From positions 1 through 30,231 of the forward strand of contig QNDZ01000002.1 of NCBI GenBank assembly GCA_003646055.1: a stretch of DNA of 30,231 nt, in the 5' to 3' direction. This document shows positions 16,292 through 24,474 of the stretch, in pieces; position 1 is the stretch's first letter; each line of letters starts with the position of its first letter. The translations under genes and the position numbers were made by a program. The DNA is from a bacterium. Its GTDB lineage: Bacteria; Hydrothermota; UBA3072; B12-G15. The notes below the pieces were generated by a model. That model was not told the origin of the DNA. It searched no databases and worked only from the letters and a program-made list of their open reading frames with translations.

Positions 16292-17887
16292 ATGGCTATA
16301 AAGGGTTCTTTAAAAGAGGCCTCAATACCAGATGTGATGCAGATGCTCTCTATGGGAAGGAAAACAGGTGTTCTGAGCATCACCAATGGAGAGGAAATAG
16401 TATATATTTACTTTGAGGATGGAGAAATAACAGGTGCAGGTTCAGTTTCAAAGGCGGATAAAATAGGGGACATCCTTATTGCAAGGGAGAAGATTACAGA
16501 AGACCAGTTGAATGAGGCCCTTGAAATACAGAAGAGCAAGCCAGACTTATTACTTGGAGAAATCCTCTATGAAAGGGGGTATGTTGATGAGGAGACCCTG
16601 AGGGAGGCCCTTGCGGAGCAGATAAAGCAGGTTTTATTCTATGTTTTTAAATGGGAAGAGGGGATATTCAATTTTGAACCCGGTGTGAATAAGGTTAAAA
16701 GGCTTGCCTCAATCAAGATAAAACCAGAAGACCTTCTCCTTGATGCTGCACGTATTATTGATGAACTCGGGGTTGTCCAGTTTCCAGATATGAAAGACAT
16801 TTTGACAAGGACACATGTGAAGCCTGAATCACTGAAGGACGAAGAAAGAAGGGTTTATGAAATCATAGATGGTAACAGGACAGTTGAAGAAACACTTGAA
16901 CTGACAAGGATGGATGAGTTTGTAGCAATGAAGGCACTTGCCTCATTGATTGAGAAGGGTTATGTGAAGGCAGCACAACCTCCGCCAATCTCAAAGGAGA
17001 GGGCTTTTACAAGAATATCAGAACATGAGAATCTGGGTATCGCATTCCTCCACATGGACATGCTTGATGAGGCAGAGAGAGAGTTCAGGAGGATACTTGA
17101 AATTGACCCTGCAAATTCAAGAAGCAGATTTTTCCTTGCAATAATTAAATTCCTGAAGGGTGAAGGAGAAAGGGCTGTTGAGTTGCTTGAAGAGGCAATA
17201 AACAGTGGATTCCAGCACCCGAGCCTTTATTCAAACCTGAGCGTATTCCTTGAAAGGATGGGGAAACTTGACAGGGCGGAGGAGGTTCTCAATGAGGCAA
17301 TTGAGCACTGGAAGGATGTGGGTATCCTCTATCTGAACAGGGGTATTGTGAGATTCTATCTTGGTAATCTGAAGGAGGCCAGAGAAGACCTTGAAAAATT
17401 CCTGGAACTTGAGGTTGAGAATCCCATAGCCAGATACTATCTTGCACTGATTGAAAGGATTGAGGGGAATATACCCGATGCCCTTAATCACATGCTTGAG
17501 GGTCTGACCGCTTCCCCTGATTTTCCAGAATATTACAACAATCTGGGAAGACTTTATGAAGAAACAGACGAATATGAGCAGGCAGAAAGTATGTTCAAAA
17601 AGGCACTTGAACTCAATCCAGAATACATACCTGCAAGAATGAACCTTGCTAATTTTTATTACAGGAATGGGTATTACAAGATTGCAATGGATGAGTATAA
17701 GAAACTTTCCTCACTTGGGGTTGAAAACTGGGAGATTTATTTCAAGATGGGAAACATTGTGCTGAAAAGAGGTGATGTGAAAGAGGCTCTTAGATACTAT
17801 ACAATGTCCCTTGACCTTGACCCTGACAACGAGGTGGTGAAAAGAAATATAGAGATACTCCAGAAGGATTATGGAATGGGAATTTAA
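16292..17887 (+). CDS. PATAN (DUF4388) domain protein with TPR repeats
   Basis: A 531-residue regulatory scaffold. Residues 1-50 start like PATAN/DUF4388 (KGSLKEASIPDVMQMLSMGR, KTGVLSI). Residues 58-110 form a paired-helix segment of the MshEN/GspE-N kind (GDILIAREKITEDQLNEAL, LGEILYERGYVDEETL), followed by the DUF4388 closing strand (FKWEEGIFNFEPG). Residues about 188-227 look like a small winged helix (VYEIIDGNRTVEETLEL). Residues 245-525 hold about eight TPR units (for example EYYNNLGRLYEETDEYEQAE). PATAN proteins occur in two-component and motility regulation in cyanobacteria, deltaproteobacteria and others. It lies two bases after the tandem ATPase gene and overlaps cheR by 17 bases, so it is part of the chemosensory/polarity set. 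A binding ligand is not visible. Confidence 0.82.
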   Translation: MAIKGSLKEASIPDVMQMLSMGRKTGVLSITNGEEIVYIYFEDGEITGAGSVSKADKIGDILIAREKITEDQLNEALEIQKSKPDLLLGEILYERGYVDEETLREALAEQIKQVLFYVFKWEEGIFNFEPGVNKVKRLASIKIKPEDLLLDAARIIDELGVVQFPDMKDILTRTHVKPESLKDEERRVYEIIDGNRTVEETLELTRMDEFVAMKALASLIEKGYVKAAQPPPISKERAFTRISEHENLGIAFLHMDMLDEAEREFRRILEIDPANSRSRFFLAIIKFLKGEGERAVELLEEAINSGFQHPSLYSNLSVFLERMGKLDRAEEVLNEAIEHWKDVGILYLNRGIVRFYLGNLKEAREDLEKFLELEVENPIARYYLALIERIEGNIPDALNHMLEGLTASPDFPEYYNNLGRLYEETDEYEQAESMFKKALELNPEYIPARMNLANFYYRNGYYKIAMDEYKKLSSLGVENWEIYFKMGNIVLKRGDVKEALRYYTMSLDLDPDNEVVKRNIEILQKDYGMGI

Positions 17888-18638
17888 TCTTCTTAAAAAG
17901 ACCATAAGGGAACTTCTCAATTTTGACCCTGACAATTACAAGGAAAGGCCATTTAAGAGGAGGTTAAACTCAAGAATGCGTTCTTTGAAGGTTACAAGTT
18001 ATGCTGAATATGCAAGGATAATAAGGACTGATAAGGAGGAACTTGAAAGACTTAAGAACGCACTCACCATAAATGTTACAAAATTTTTCAGAAACAGGGA
18101 GGTCTTTAAGATTATCCAGAGAGAAATTTTACCAGAACTGGATGAACCAGTGGATATATGGAGTGCAGGTTGTGCAACAGGTGAGGAGCCATACACCCTT
18201 GCAATAATACTCCTTGAAACAAGGAAAAGAGGTAGAATTCTGGCTACTGATGTGGACGAACAGGCAATTGAGAAGGCTAAAGAGGGTGTTTACAATGAAT
18301 TCTCCTTTGAGGAGACCCCTTATTTTGTTAAGACAAAATACTTTGATAGGGCTGGAGACAATTACATCATAAATGAAAGGGTCAAGGAGATGGTTGAATT
18401 CCAGGTTCAGGATTTGAAAGAACTTTCCTCCTTCCACAGATTGTTTGACATCATACTCTGCAGGAATGTTCTCATATACTTTTCCAAGGATTTTCAGGAA
18501 GAGTTAATGAAAGAATTCTACAGGAGGCTTAAAAGTGGCGGCTATCTCATTCTGGGAAAGGTGGAGGGGATGTTTGGTCAAAATGTAAAGTTGTTCAGGC
18601 CATACAACCTGAGAGAAAGGATATATAGAAAGGCATGA
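17871..18638 (+). CDS. cheR: chemoreceptor glutamate methyltransferase CheR
   Basis: SAM-dependent enzyme that methylates glutamates of chemoreceptors for adaptation. The 255 residues have the N-terminal helical domain, the CheR motif INVTKFFRNREVF, the SAM-binding motif WSAGCATGEEPYTLA, the acidic ATDVDEQAI strand end, and CRNVLIYFSKDFQ. Length is normal for a CheR without TPRs. The ATG overlaps the end of the PATAN-TPR gene, with AGAAGG three bases ahead. Its stop overlaps cheD (ATGA). The target is probably the chemoreceptor encoded at 22379-24061. Confidence 0.95.
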   Translation: MEWEFNLLKKTIRELLNFDPDNYKERPFKRRLNSRMRSLKVTSYAEYARIIRTDKEELERLKNALTINVTKFFRNREVFKIIQREILPELDEPVDIWSAGCATGEEPYTLAIILLETRKRGRILATDVDEQAIEKAKEGVYNEFSFEETPYFVKTKYFDRAGDNYIINERVKEMVEFQVQDLKELSSFHRLFDIILCRNVLIYFSKDFQEELMKEFYRRLKSGGYLILGKVEGMFGQNVKLFRPYNLRERIYRKA

Positions 18639-19111
18639 AAAAGATATTTGTGAAAATAGGTGAAATGAAGTATGGAGAAACGCCAGACATTCTTGTAACA
18701 ATGGGTCTGGGGTCATGTGTTGGTGTTGCCATATATGATGTGAGGAAGAAACGGGGTGCCCTTCTTCACTTCCTTCTTCCTGAAAATACCCGTGATGATG
18801 ATAATCCTTTTAAGTATGGGAATCCAGGCATCAGGGAAACATTGAAATTTCTGGTAAACAGGGGGTCTATCAAAAGTGACCTTGAGGCCAAGATTGTTGG
18901 AGGTTCAGTTATGTTTGCCCAACTCCTGAAAAATCCTGATAGTGCCATTGGTAAGAGGAATATTGAGATTGCAAGAAAGATTCTTGAGCAGGAGGGGGTG
19001 AGCATAACTGGAGAGGATGTGGGTGGAGATTATGGAAGGAGCATGGAGTTTAATCTTGAATCTGGAGAGGTGAGGGTAACATCGTACAAAGCAGGAGAGA
19101 AGGTGATATGA
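18635..19111 (+). CDS. cheD: chemoreceptor glutamine deamidase CheD
   Basis: Deamidates receptor glutamines to glutamates and in several species binds CheC. The 158 residues include the catalytic segment TMGLGSCVGVAIYD, giving Thr22, Cys28 and His45 (HFLLP). These match the T. maritima set T21/C27/H44 shifted by one. It sits between cheR and cheB with ATGA overlaps at both ends, so receptor modification genes form one unit. No cheC is visible in the window. Confidence 0.95.
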   Translation: MKKIFVKIGEMKYGETPDILVTMGLGSCVGVAIYDVRKKRGALLHFLLPENTRDDDNPFKYGNPGIRETLKFLVNRGSIKSDLEAKIVGGSVMFAQLLKNPDSAIGKRNIEIARKILEQEGVSITGEDVGGDYGRSMEFNLESGEVRVTSYKAGEKVI

Positions 19112-20136
19112 GGAAGATAAAGGTTCTGGTGGTGGATGACTCTGCATTCATGAGGAAGATGCTCAGGGAGATTCTTTCATCGGACCCTGATATAGAGGTG
19201 ATAGATGTTGCCAGGAACGGTAAGGAGGCTGTTGAGAAGGTTAATTTATTGAGCCCTGATGTTGTTACCATGGATGTGGAGATGCCCGTTATGACAGGCA
19301 TTCAGGCAGTTGAGAGGATAATGAAGCAGAAGCCCACCCCAATCATAATGGTGAGTGCCTACACAGTGGAGAATGCAAGCATAACCTTTGAGGCACTTGA
19401 TAGGGGCGCACTTGATTTTATCACAAAACCTGGTGGGCCTATATCCATACGATTGAAGGATGTGAAAGAGAAAATTATAGAAAAGGTGAAGGCTGTTTCC
19501 CATGTGAATGTGAGGGCATTGAAAACCCCATTGAAGAGGGGTGAGACACTTAAAGCCCTTCCAGGTGATATGGAGAAAATCGTTGTTATTGCGAGTTCCA
19601 CTGGTGGACCAAAGGCGCTTTCCTATATAATCCCGAGACTTCCAGGTGATTTAAGGGCAGGTATCCTTGTTGTTCAGCATATGCCAAAGGGATTTACAAA
19701 GCCATTTGCGGAAAGGCTTGATAAACTTTCAAAACTAACAGTGAAAGAGGCAGAGGAAGGGGAGAAAATATCAAGTTCTACGGTGTACATTGCACCTTCA
19801 GGTTATCATATGAAGATAGGTGAGGAGTGGATAATACATCTTACCAATGATGCCCCCATGCACGGGGTGAGACCTGCAGCAGACATCACCATGTTATCTG
19901 CAGCCTCTGTATCTGGTAAAAGGACAATTGGTGTGGTTCTCACAGGCATGGGCAAGGATGGTTCAATGGGGGTTAGGGAGATTAAGACCAGAGGAGGAAA
20001 GGTTATTGCCCAGGATAGGAAGACATCAGTAATCTTTGGAATGCCAAAGGCAGCAATAGATACTGGATGTGTTGATGAGGTCCTCCCCCTTGAGGATATT
20101 CCAGAGGGTATAGTAAACATGGTTGCTGTAAAATGA
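19108..20136 (+). CDS. cheB: chemotaxis response regulator methylesterase CheB
   Basis: Removes receptor methyl groups and is activated by phosphorylation. Residues 1-125 are the receiver domain: VVDDSAFMR, phospho-acceptor Asp56 in VTMDVEMPVMTG, Thr/Ser and Lys (FITKPGG) of the switch. A linker leads to the esterase domain with Ser164 (IASSTGGP), His191 (VQHMPKGFT) and Asp284 (GMGKDGS). The catalytic triad is intact and numbering is nearly that of E. coli CheB. Length 342 is normal. An upstream kinase to phosphorylate it (CheA) is not in the window. Confidence 0.96.
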   Translation: MRKIKVLVVDDSAFMRKMLREILSSDPDIEVIDVARNGKEAVEKVNLLSPDVVTMDVEMPVMTGIQAVERIMKQKPTPIIMVSAYTVENASITFEALDRGALDFITKPGGPISIRLKDVKEKIIEKVKAVSHVNVRALKTPLKRGETLKALPGDMEKIVVIASSTGGPKALSYIIPRLPGDLRAGILVVQHMPKGFTKPFAERLDKLSKLTVKEAEEGEKISSSTVYIAPSGYHMKIGEEWIIHLTNDAPMHGVRPAADITMLSAASVSGKRTIGVVLTGMGKDGSMGVREIKTRGGKVIAQDRKTSVIFGMPKAAIDTGCVDEVLPLEDIPEGIVNMVAVK

Positions 20137-20897
20137 TAGAGAGAATAGAGAAACTCCTGAAGAAAATAAAGTCCTCTGGTGATGCACTTGAGAGACAGAA
20201 GTTAATATCAGAGATAAAAATGGAGATAAAGCAGTTTCAGAGTTATCTGGATAATGTTCTTTTAGAGTTAGAGAAGATTGAGAAGGACCATTCAATGCCT
20301 GAACATGTGGTGAAAAGGCTACTTGTTTCTTCTGTTGACATACAGACCCTGGTAGATGAAGGATGGAGGCACATAACCCAGGGCAGGTATCAGGATGCAA
20401 TGCAGGTTTTGAGAAAGGCGAAGAAACTTGCACCTGACAACATCAGGATTTACATACTTCTTGGCTGGGCGTATATCCACCTTGAGAGGTATGATGAAGC
20501 AATGGCCGTGTATCAGCAGGCATTGAAGATTGACCCGGAGAATCAACTGGTGAGGGCAAATCTTGGATACATCAATTATAAACTTGGAATCTACGGTGAG
20601 GCAATAGAGAAGTTATCCAGGATAATAAGGGATGGCAGAGATAGGGAGGCATTGCTCTATGCCCATATGTATCTTGGACTTGTCTATTACGATAGGGAGA
20701 TGTATGATGATGCTATTGAGTTTCTTGAGAAAGCAATAGAGATGGGGCCAAATCTTTTTGAGGCGTACTTTTTCCTGGGTCTTTCCTATATCAATAAAGG
20801 TGAAACGAAAAAGGGAAAAAGAATTCTCATGGAACTTTCAGAACGTAGACCTGAAAATATTTGGACAAGACGAGCAAGGGAGGTGTTGAATGGTTGA
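20133..20897 (+). CDS. TPR repeat protein
   Basis: A 254-residue soluble protein. The first 65 residues are a charged helical segment, probably coiled coil (IERIEKLLKKIKSSGDALER). From about residue 68 to the end there are about five TPR units, for example EGWRHITQGRYQDAMQVLRK and YDEAMAVYQQALKIDPENQL. No signal peptide or catalytic motif. Position between cheB and an ExeA-like ATPase, coupled at both ends, suggests a scaffold for the chemosensory or pilus module. Its specific partner cannot be read from the sequence. Confidence 0.85.
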   Translation: MIERIEKLLKKIKSSGDALERQKLISEIKMEIKQFQSYLDNVLLELEKIEKDHSMPEHVVKRLLVSSVDIQTLVDEGWRHITQGRYQDAMQVLRKAKKLAPDNIRIYILLGWAYIHLERYDEAMAVYQQALKIDPENQLVRANLGYINYKLGIYGEAIEKLSRIIRDGRDREALLYAHMYLGLVYYDREMYDDAIEFLEKAIEMGPNLFEAYFFLGLSYINKGETKKGKRILMELSERRPENIWTRRAREVLNG

Positions 20898-21702
20898 AGA
20901 GTATTGGGGATTGAAGGAGAAGCCTTTTCTAAATACAGCAGACCCCAGGTTCACATACAGGAGTGACGATTTCAATGAGGCATACGCAAGGATTATATAC
21001 AACATAAGTGAAATTGGGGGCGGACTTACATTGATTACAGGTGAGATTGGCTGTGGTAAGACCTTCCTTGCAAATGCCATAAAAAATGACCTGGAGCAGG
21101 CAGGCCACAGGGTTATTCTGATAACAAATCCTATTTTTACACAGGCTGGATTCCTGAGATGGATACTTGAGGGATTTCTTGAGGGTTCAGGCATAAAGGT
21201 TCCAAGATACAGGGTGAAGATGCTCTCACTCCTTGAATCCTTTCTGAGGGAAAGTGTTGAAAGTGGTGTTAAATGTGTTACAATGATAGATGAGGCACAG
21301 GTTTTGAAACCAAAGGTGCTTGAGGAGATAAGGTTACTTCTCAACCTTGAAACGGAAAAGGAAAAACTATTACAGATTGTTTTACTTGGTCAACCTGAAA
21401 TGGAGAAGAAGATAGAAAAGATGCCACAGGTTAGACAGAGGATAAATGTTAGGTACTTTCTTGGTGCATTGGACAGGGAAGAGACAATAGAATATATCAA
21501 TCACAGGTTGAAGGTTGCTGGTGCAGAAAAGAAGATATTCACAGATAGTGCAGTTGATAAGATATACAAATACAGCAGGGGAATACCCAGGAATATAAAC
21601 AACCTCTGCCAGAATGCCCTGTTTGCTGGATATAGCATGGAATTGGAAAAGATAGATAAAGACATCATAGATGCAGTTGCAGAGGATTTAAGGATGGTGT
21701 GA
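20890..21702 (+). CDS. ExeA/GspA-like AAA ATPase
   Basis: A 270-residue ATPase of the ExeA family (AAA_22). The N-terminus YWGLKEKPFLNTADPRF is the classic opening. Walker A is GEIGCGKT (51-58), Walker B TMIDEAQ with D134/E135, followed by LLLNLETEKEKLLQIVLLGQ and the C-terminal lid RGIPRNINNLCQNAL. There is no transmembrane or peptidoglycan-binding region, unlike full ExeA. ExeA assists secretin assembly in type II secretion. Short forms occur with transposons and other systems. Here it is embedded in a chemosensory operon, so its role may be in machine assembly or placement. GGAGG at about six bases before the ATG supports the start. Confidence 0.88.
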   Translation: MVEEYWGLKEKPFLNTADPRFTYRSDDFNEAYARIIYNISEIGGGLTLITGEIGCGKTFLANAIKNDLEQAGHRVILITNPIFTQAGFLRWILEGFLEGSGIKVPRYRVKMLSLLESFLRESVESGVKCVTMIDEAQVLKPKVLEEIRLLLNLETEKEKLLQIVLLGQPEMEKKIEKMPQVRQRINVRYFLGALDREETIEYINHRLKVAGAEKKIFTDSAVDKIYKYSRGIPRNINNLCQNALFAGYSMELEKIDKDIIDAVAEDLRMV

Positions 21703-21703
21703 A

Positions 21704-22378
21704 ATGGCAGATAAAAAACGTAAGTTAAGTTTTAAGAAGATTCTCCAGAAGGATGTAAAGAAGGTAAAGAAAACCACCGGGAAAAAAGAGGGGAAGAAAC
21801 AGACAAAAGGTGTTGAGAAAAAGGCACAGGAAGTGAGGGAGAGGATTGATAAGAAGAAGGTTGAAAAGGAGAAGATAAAACAACTTATAAGGTCAAAGGA
21901 TGTTTCAAATATAATTCCTGAGGATAGGAGCGGGATTGAAGATATAAGAAAAATAGAAGAGGTAATGGGGTTTGAGGTTAATGGTGAATTTTACTGCGTC
22001 CCACTTCACTATGTGAGTGAGATTGTAGCGCTTGAGCCTATCTCTGCTCCTGACCTTCCTCCCTTTATTATAGGAATAAGCGAGTACAGGGGGGATGTTC
22101 TTCCTGTTATTGACCCGGGACTTATGTTCGGGATTGGCCAGGTGGAGGCAGAGGGCTCCAGTTGTATGATTTTGAACCTTGACGGAACATCAGTTGCCAT
22201 GAGGGTTACAAGGATACATGGAATAATAAAACTTAAAGGCAAGATTATATACAATCTTCCAGATGAATTGCAGGTTGATTATCTCAAAGGCGCTATAGAG
22301 TACAGTGGGAAAGTTATGGCGATTCTTGACCCTGTGAAACTTTTGCAGAGTGAAAATATAACAGGAACAAAGGAGTGA
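21704..22378 (+). CDS. cheW: CheW-domain protein with Lys-rich N-terminal tail
   Basis: Coupling protein expected to link chemoreceptors to a CheA kinase. Residues 1-85 are highly basic (KKRKLSFKKILQKDVKKVKK and more), probably disordered or helical and able to bind acidic partners or nucleic acid. The CheW domain covers about residues 87-220: FEVNGEFYCVPLHYVSEIV, ISAPDLPPFIIGISEYRG and VLPVIDPG. Length 224 is longer than a plain CheW (about 150) due to the tail. It starts two bases after the ExeA-like gene, and the chemoreceptor follows directly. Confidence 0.88.
   Translation: MADKKRKLSFKKILQKDVKKVKKTTGKKEGKKQTKGVEKKAQEVRERIDKKKVEKEKIKQLIRSKDVSNIIPEDRSGIEDIRKIEEVMGFEVNGEFYCVPLHYVSEIVALEPISAPDLPPFIIGISEYRGDVLPVIDPGLMFGIGQVEAEGSSCMILNLDGTSVAMRVTRIHGIIKLKGKIIYNLPDELQVDYLKGAIEYSGKVMAILDPVKLLQSENITGTKE
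22371..22375 (+). promoter_or_regulatory. ribosome binding site of the chemoreceptor gene
   Basis: AGGAG lies three bases before the ATG at 22379 and six before a second ATG at 22382. Spacing favours 22382, which would drop only one Met. Confidence 0.55.
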
Positions 22379-24061
22379 ATGATGAAGTGGATAAATAGAC
22401 TTTTGTGGACCTCTAATTTACTCAGCGTCCTGGTTGCTGTTCCGCTCCTTTTTTATGGATACCATTTTTTTGTTGGGTTACCGGATGAAACCATTGGTAA
22501 ATTCTACATATCTGCCTCAGTCATTGCACTACTTCTTGTTATTGCCTATGATATTTTCCACAGGGTTCGCCTGAAAAGGGTTGTTGGAAAAGGGGTTATA
22601 AGGTCGGTGTACTGGACACCCCAGTATCTGGGTCTTCATAAGTTTCTTGACTATGTCCTTTTTTCACCTGTTCTTTTTCTCCTTGTCCAGACAAAGATTA
22701 AGCTGCTTCCCATAAACCTGTTTTTCAAGGGAATGGTTCTGAATGTAGTAATTGGGCTTGTTGTTGGTTTGATTACATACTTCATTGCCTTCAGTATCCT
22801 TGTTCCAGTGTTTTCCGGGTACAAAGAATCATTCAAGGGTATTCCACTTAGATACAAATTGTTTGTTCCGTTGATTGTGCTTGTCTTATTCTCTTTCCTC
22901 GTTGGAATATTTTTCAAGGACAATCCTGGAAGTGCCTTGTGGCTTTTACTTTCAATTGCCTTCATATATTTTTATTCCTCCTTTGTGCTTAAACCCATCC
23001 TCCAGATAAATTCTGCCTTTTCCAGGTTCTTGTCCGAAAATCCTGACCTCAACAGAAAACTCATTATAAGAACAGGTGATGAGATTGAAACAATCGCAGA
23101 AAACTTCAATCAATTCCTTGATGTGGTAAAGGGGATATCTTCAAAGGTGTATGAAATTTCTAAAAAGGTTTCTGACTTTGCAGAAACCATATCTTCCACC
23201 ACAGAGGAGTTGACTGCCTCTGTTCAGGAAATATCAGCAAGTATAGAATCCATAAATACAGAAATCAACAATTCAAGTAATGAGATGGAAAAAATAAAGG
23301 TTGATGCAGAGACCCTCACTTCAATGGCAGAAAACATTGAGTCGCAGGTTAAGATGCTCCAGAAGATAGCACAGGATTCAGAGAACATAGCAAATGAGAG
23401 TGCGAGGAATACCCTTGAGGTACTCTCCACAGTTGAGGAAAACATGCGGTCTGTGGAGGTTCTCAACAATAAAATGGAGATGTTGATAAAGGCAAGCGAA
23501 GAGATTATGGGGTTTGCTGATATGGTTTCAGAGGTCGCAGAGGATACTGACCTTCTTGCATTGAATGCATCGGTTGAGGCTGCACGGGTTGGAGAACACG
23601 GTAAGGGTTTTGGTGTGATTGCTGAGGAGATAAGAAATCTGTCCAATCAGTCAAGGAATTACCTGAAGCAGGTTCTTGAGAGTCTGGACAGGGTTAAGAG
23701 TGCTGTGGATGAGTTTAAGAATGTAACCCAGACAAGCTGGGGTAAACTTTCTGGTACAATAGAATACCTTGATACAATAAACAAGTCCCTCCAGAAGATT
23801 TCAGAGGATGTGACACTCACAACAACAATGACCAATCAGGTTTCAGACACCATAAGGGAAGAGGTAAAGAATATATCAGTATTGTTTGAGGGGATTGATA
23901 AAATAAACAAGAGTTTTTCAAGCACTGCCTCTGCAATGGAGGAGATAGGAGCCTCCACAGAGGAGCAGATGGCAGCAATGCAGGAGTTTAGAAGCCTTAC
24001 AGAGGAAATGCTTAATACTGCAAAACTTCTAAAAAGGATGATTGAAAGATACCTTGTATGA
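22379..24061 (+). CDS. six-TM chemoreceptor (MCP) with HAMP domain
   Basis: A methyl-accepting chemotaxis protein of 560 residues. Six hydrophobic segments can be picked out in the first 202 residues (around 8-33, 41-61, 90-110, 117-142, 155-175, 184-202). No large periplasmic sensor domain is present, so sensing would be within the membrane or through partners. A HAMP domain follows (about 203-252, ending [15 protein letters not shown]). The long cytoplasmic helical hairpin has the conserved tip [20 protein letters not shown] at about 391-410, so CheW/CheA binding is expected. There is no C-terminal CheR-tethering pentapeptide. It sits between two CheW genes. Start may be 22382 rather than 22379. 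Confidence 0.93.
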   Translation: MMKWINRLLWTSNLLSVLVAVPLLFYGYHFFVGLPDETIGKFYISASVIALLLVIAYDIFHRVRLKRVVGKGVIRSVYWTPQYLGLHKFLDYVLFSPVLFLLVQTKIKLLPINLFFKGMVLNVVIGLVVGLITYFIAFSILVPVFSGYKESFKGIPLRYKLFVPLIVLVLFSFLVGIFFKDNPGSALWLLLSIAFIYFYSSFVLKPILQINSAFSRFLSENPDLNRKLIIRTGDEIETIAENFNQFLDVVKGISSKVYEISKKVSDFAETISSTTEELTASVQEISASIESINTEINNSSNEMEKIKVDAETLTSMAENIESQVKMLQKIAQDSENIANESARNTLEVLSTVEENMRSVEVLNNKMEMLIKASEEIMGFADMVSEVAEDTDLLALNASVEAARVGEHGKGFGVIAEEIRNLSNQSRNYLKQVLESLDRVKSAVDEFKNVTQTSWGKLSGTIEYLDTINKSLQKISEDVTLTTTMTNQVSDTIREEVKNISVLFEGIDKINKSFSSTASAMEEIGASTEEQMAAMQEFRSLTEEMLNTAKLLKRMIERYLV

Positions 24062-24474
24062 ATATCCTTTTATTTTATGTTGATAATAGCCTGATGGGTG
24101 TACCCATTGATGATATTAAAGAGGTGGGTAAGAAGCAGAGGATAAGAAAGATTCCCCGTGCTCCTTTTTACATAAGGGGTTATACAAAACACAGGGGGAA
24201 CGTGTATCTGGTTGTTGGATTGCCAGAGATGTTAAAACTTAATGAAGAGGGACATCATCTAATTTTTCCTTCTTCAATCCCTGATGTTTGTTTTGTCGTT
24301 GGGAACATTGTGGGTATCAATAATCTAAATTTCTATCCCAAACCTGATGTGCTTCCCATGAAGTATGTAAAGGGTTTTGGAGAATTTAATCATGAGATTG
24401 CGGTTATTATTGACCTTGAAGGCCTGATAAAGGGTAAAAGGATTTCAAAGATAAGGAGTATGGTGAAGCCATGA
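24058..24474 (+). CDS. small divergent CheW-like protein
   Basis: A 138-residue protein with a recognisable CheW core: [20 protein letters not shown] at the start, then [20 protein letters not shown] and [11 protein letters not shown], and [13 protein letters not shown] near the C-terminus. It is more divergent than the upstream CheW and lacks the Lys-rich tail. The ATG overlaps the receptor stop (ATGA), and cinA starts in its own stop. It might be a second coupling protein or a competitor or adaptor for the receptor array. Assignment to the CheW fold is probable, not certain. Confidence 0.75.
   Translation: MNILLFYVDNSLMGVPIDDIKEVGKKQRIRKIPRAPFYIRGYTKHRGNVYLVVGLPEMLKLNEEGHHLIFPSSIPDVCFVVGNIVGINNLNFYPKPDVLPMKYVKGFGEFNHEIAVIIDLEGLIKGKRISKIRSMVKP

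Noticed and set aside
13808..24474. A mobile or defence island
   Set aside because: No integrase, transposase, tRNA, direct repeats or composition shift are visible. The genes are signalling and motility related and tightly coupled with housekeeping genes on both sides.
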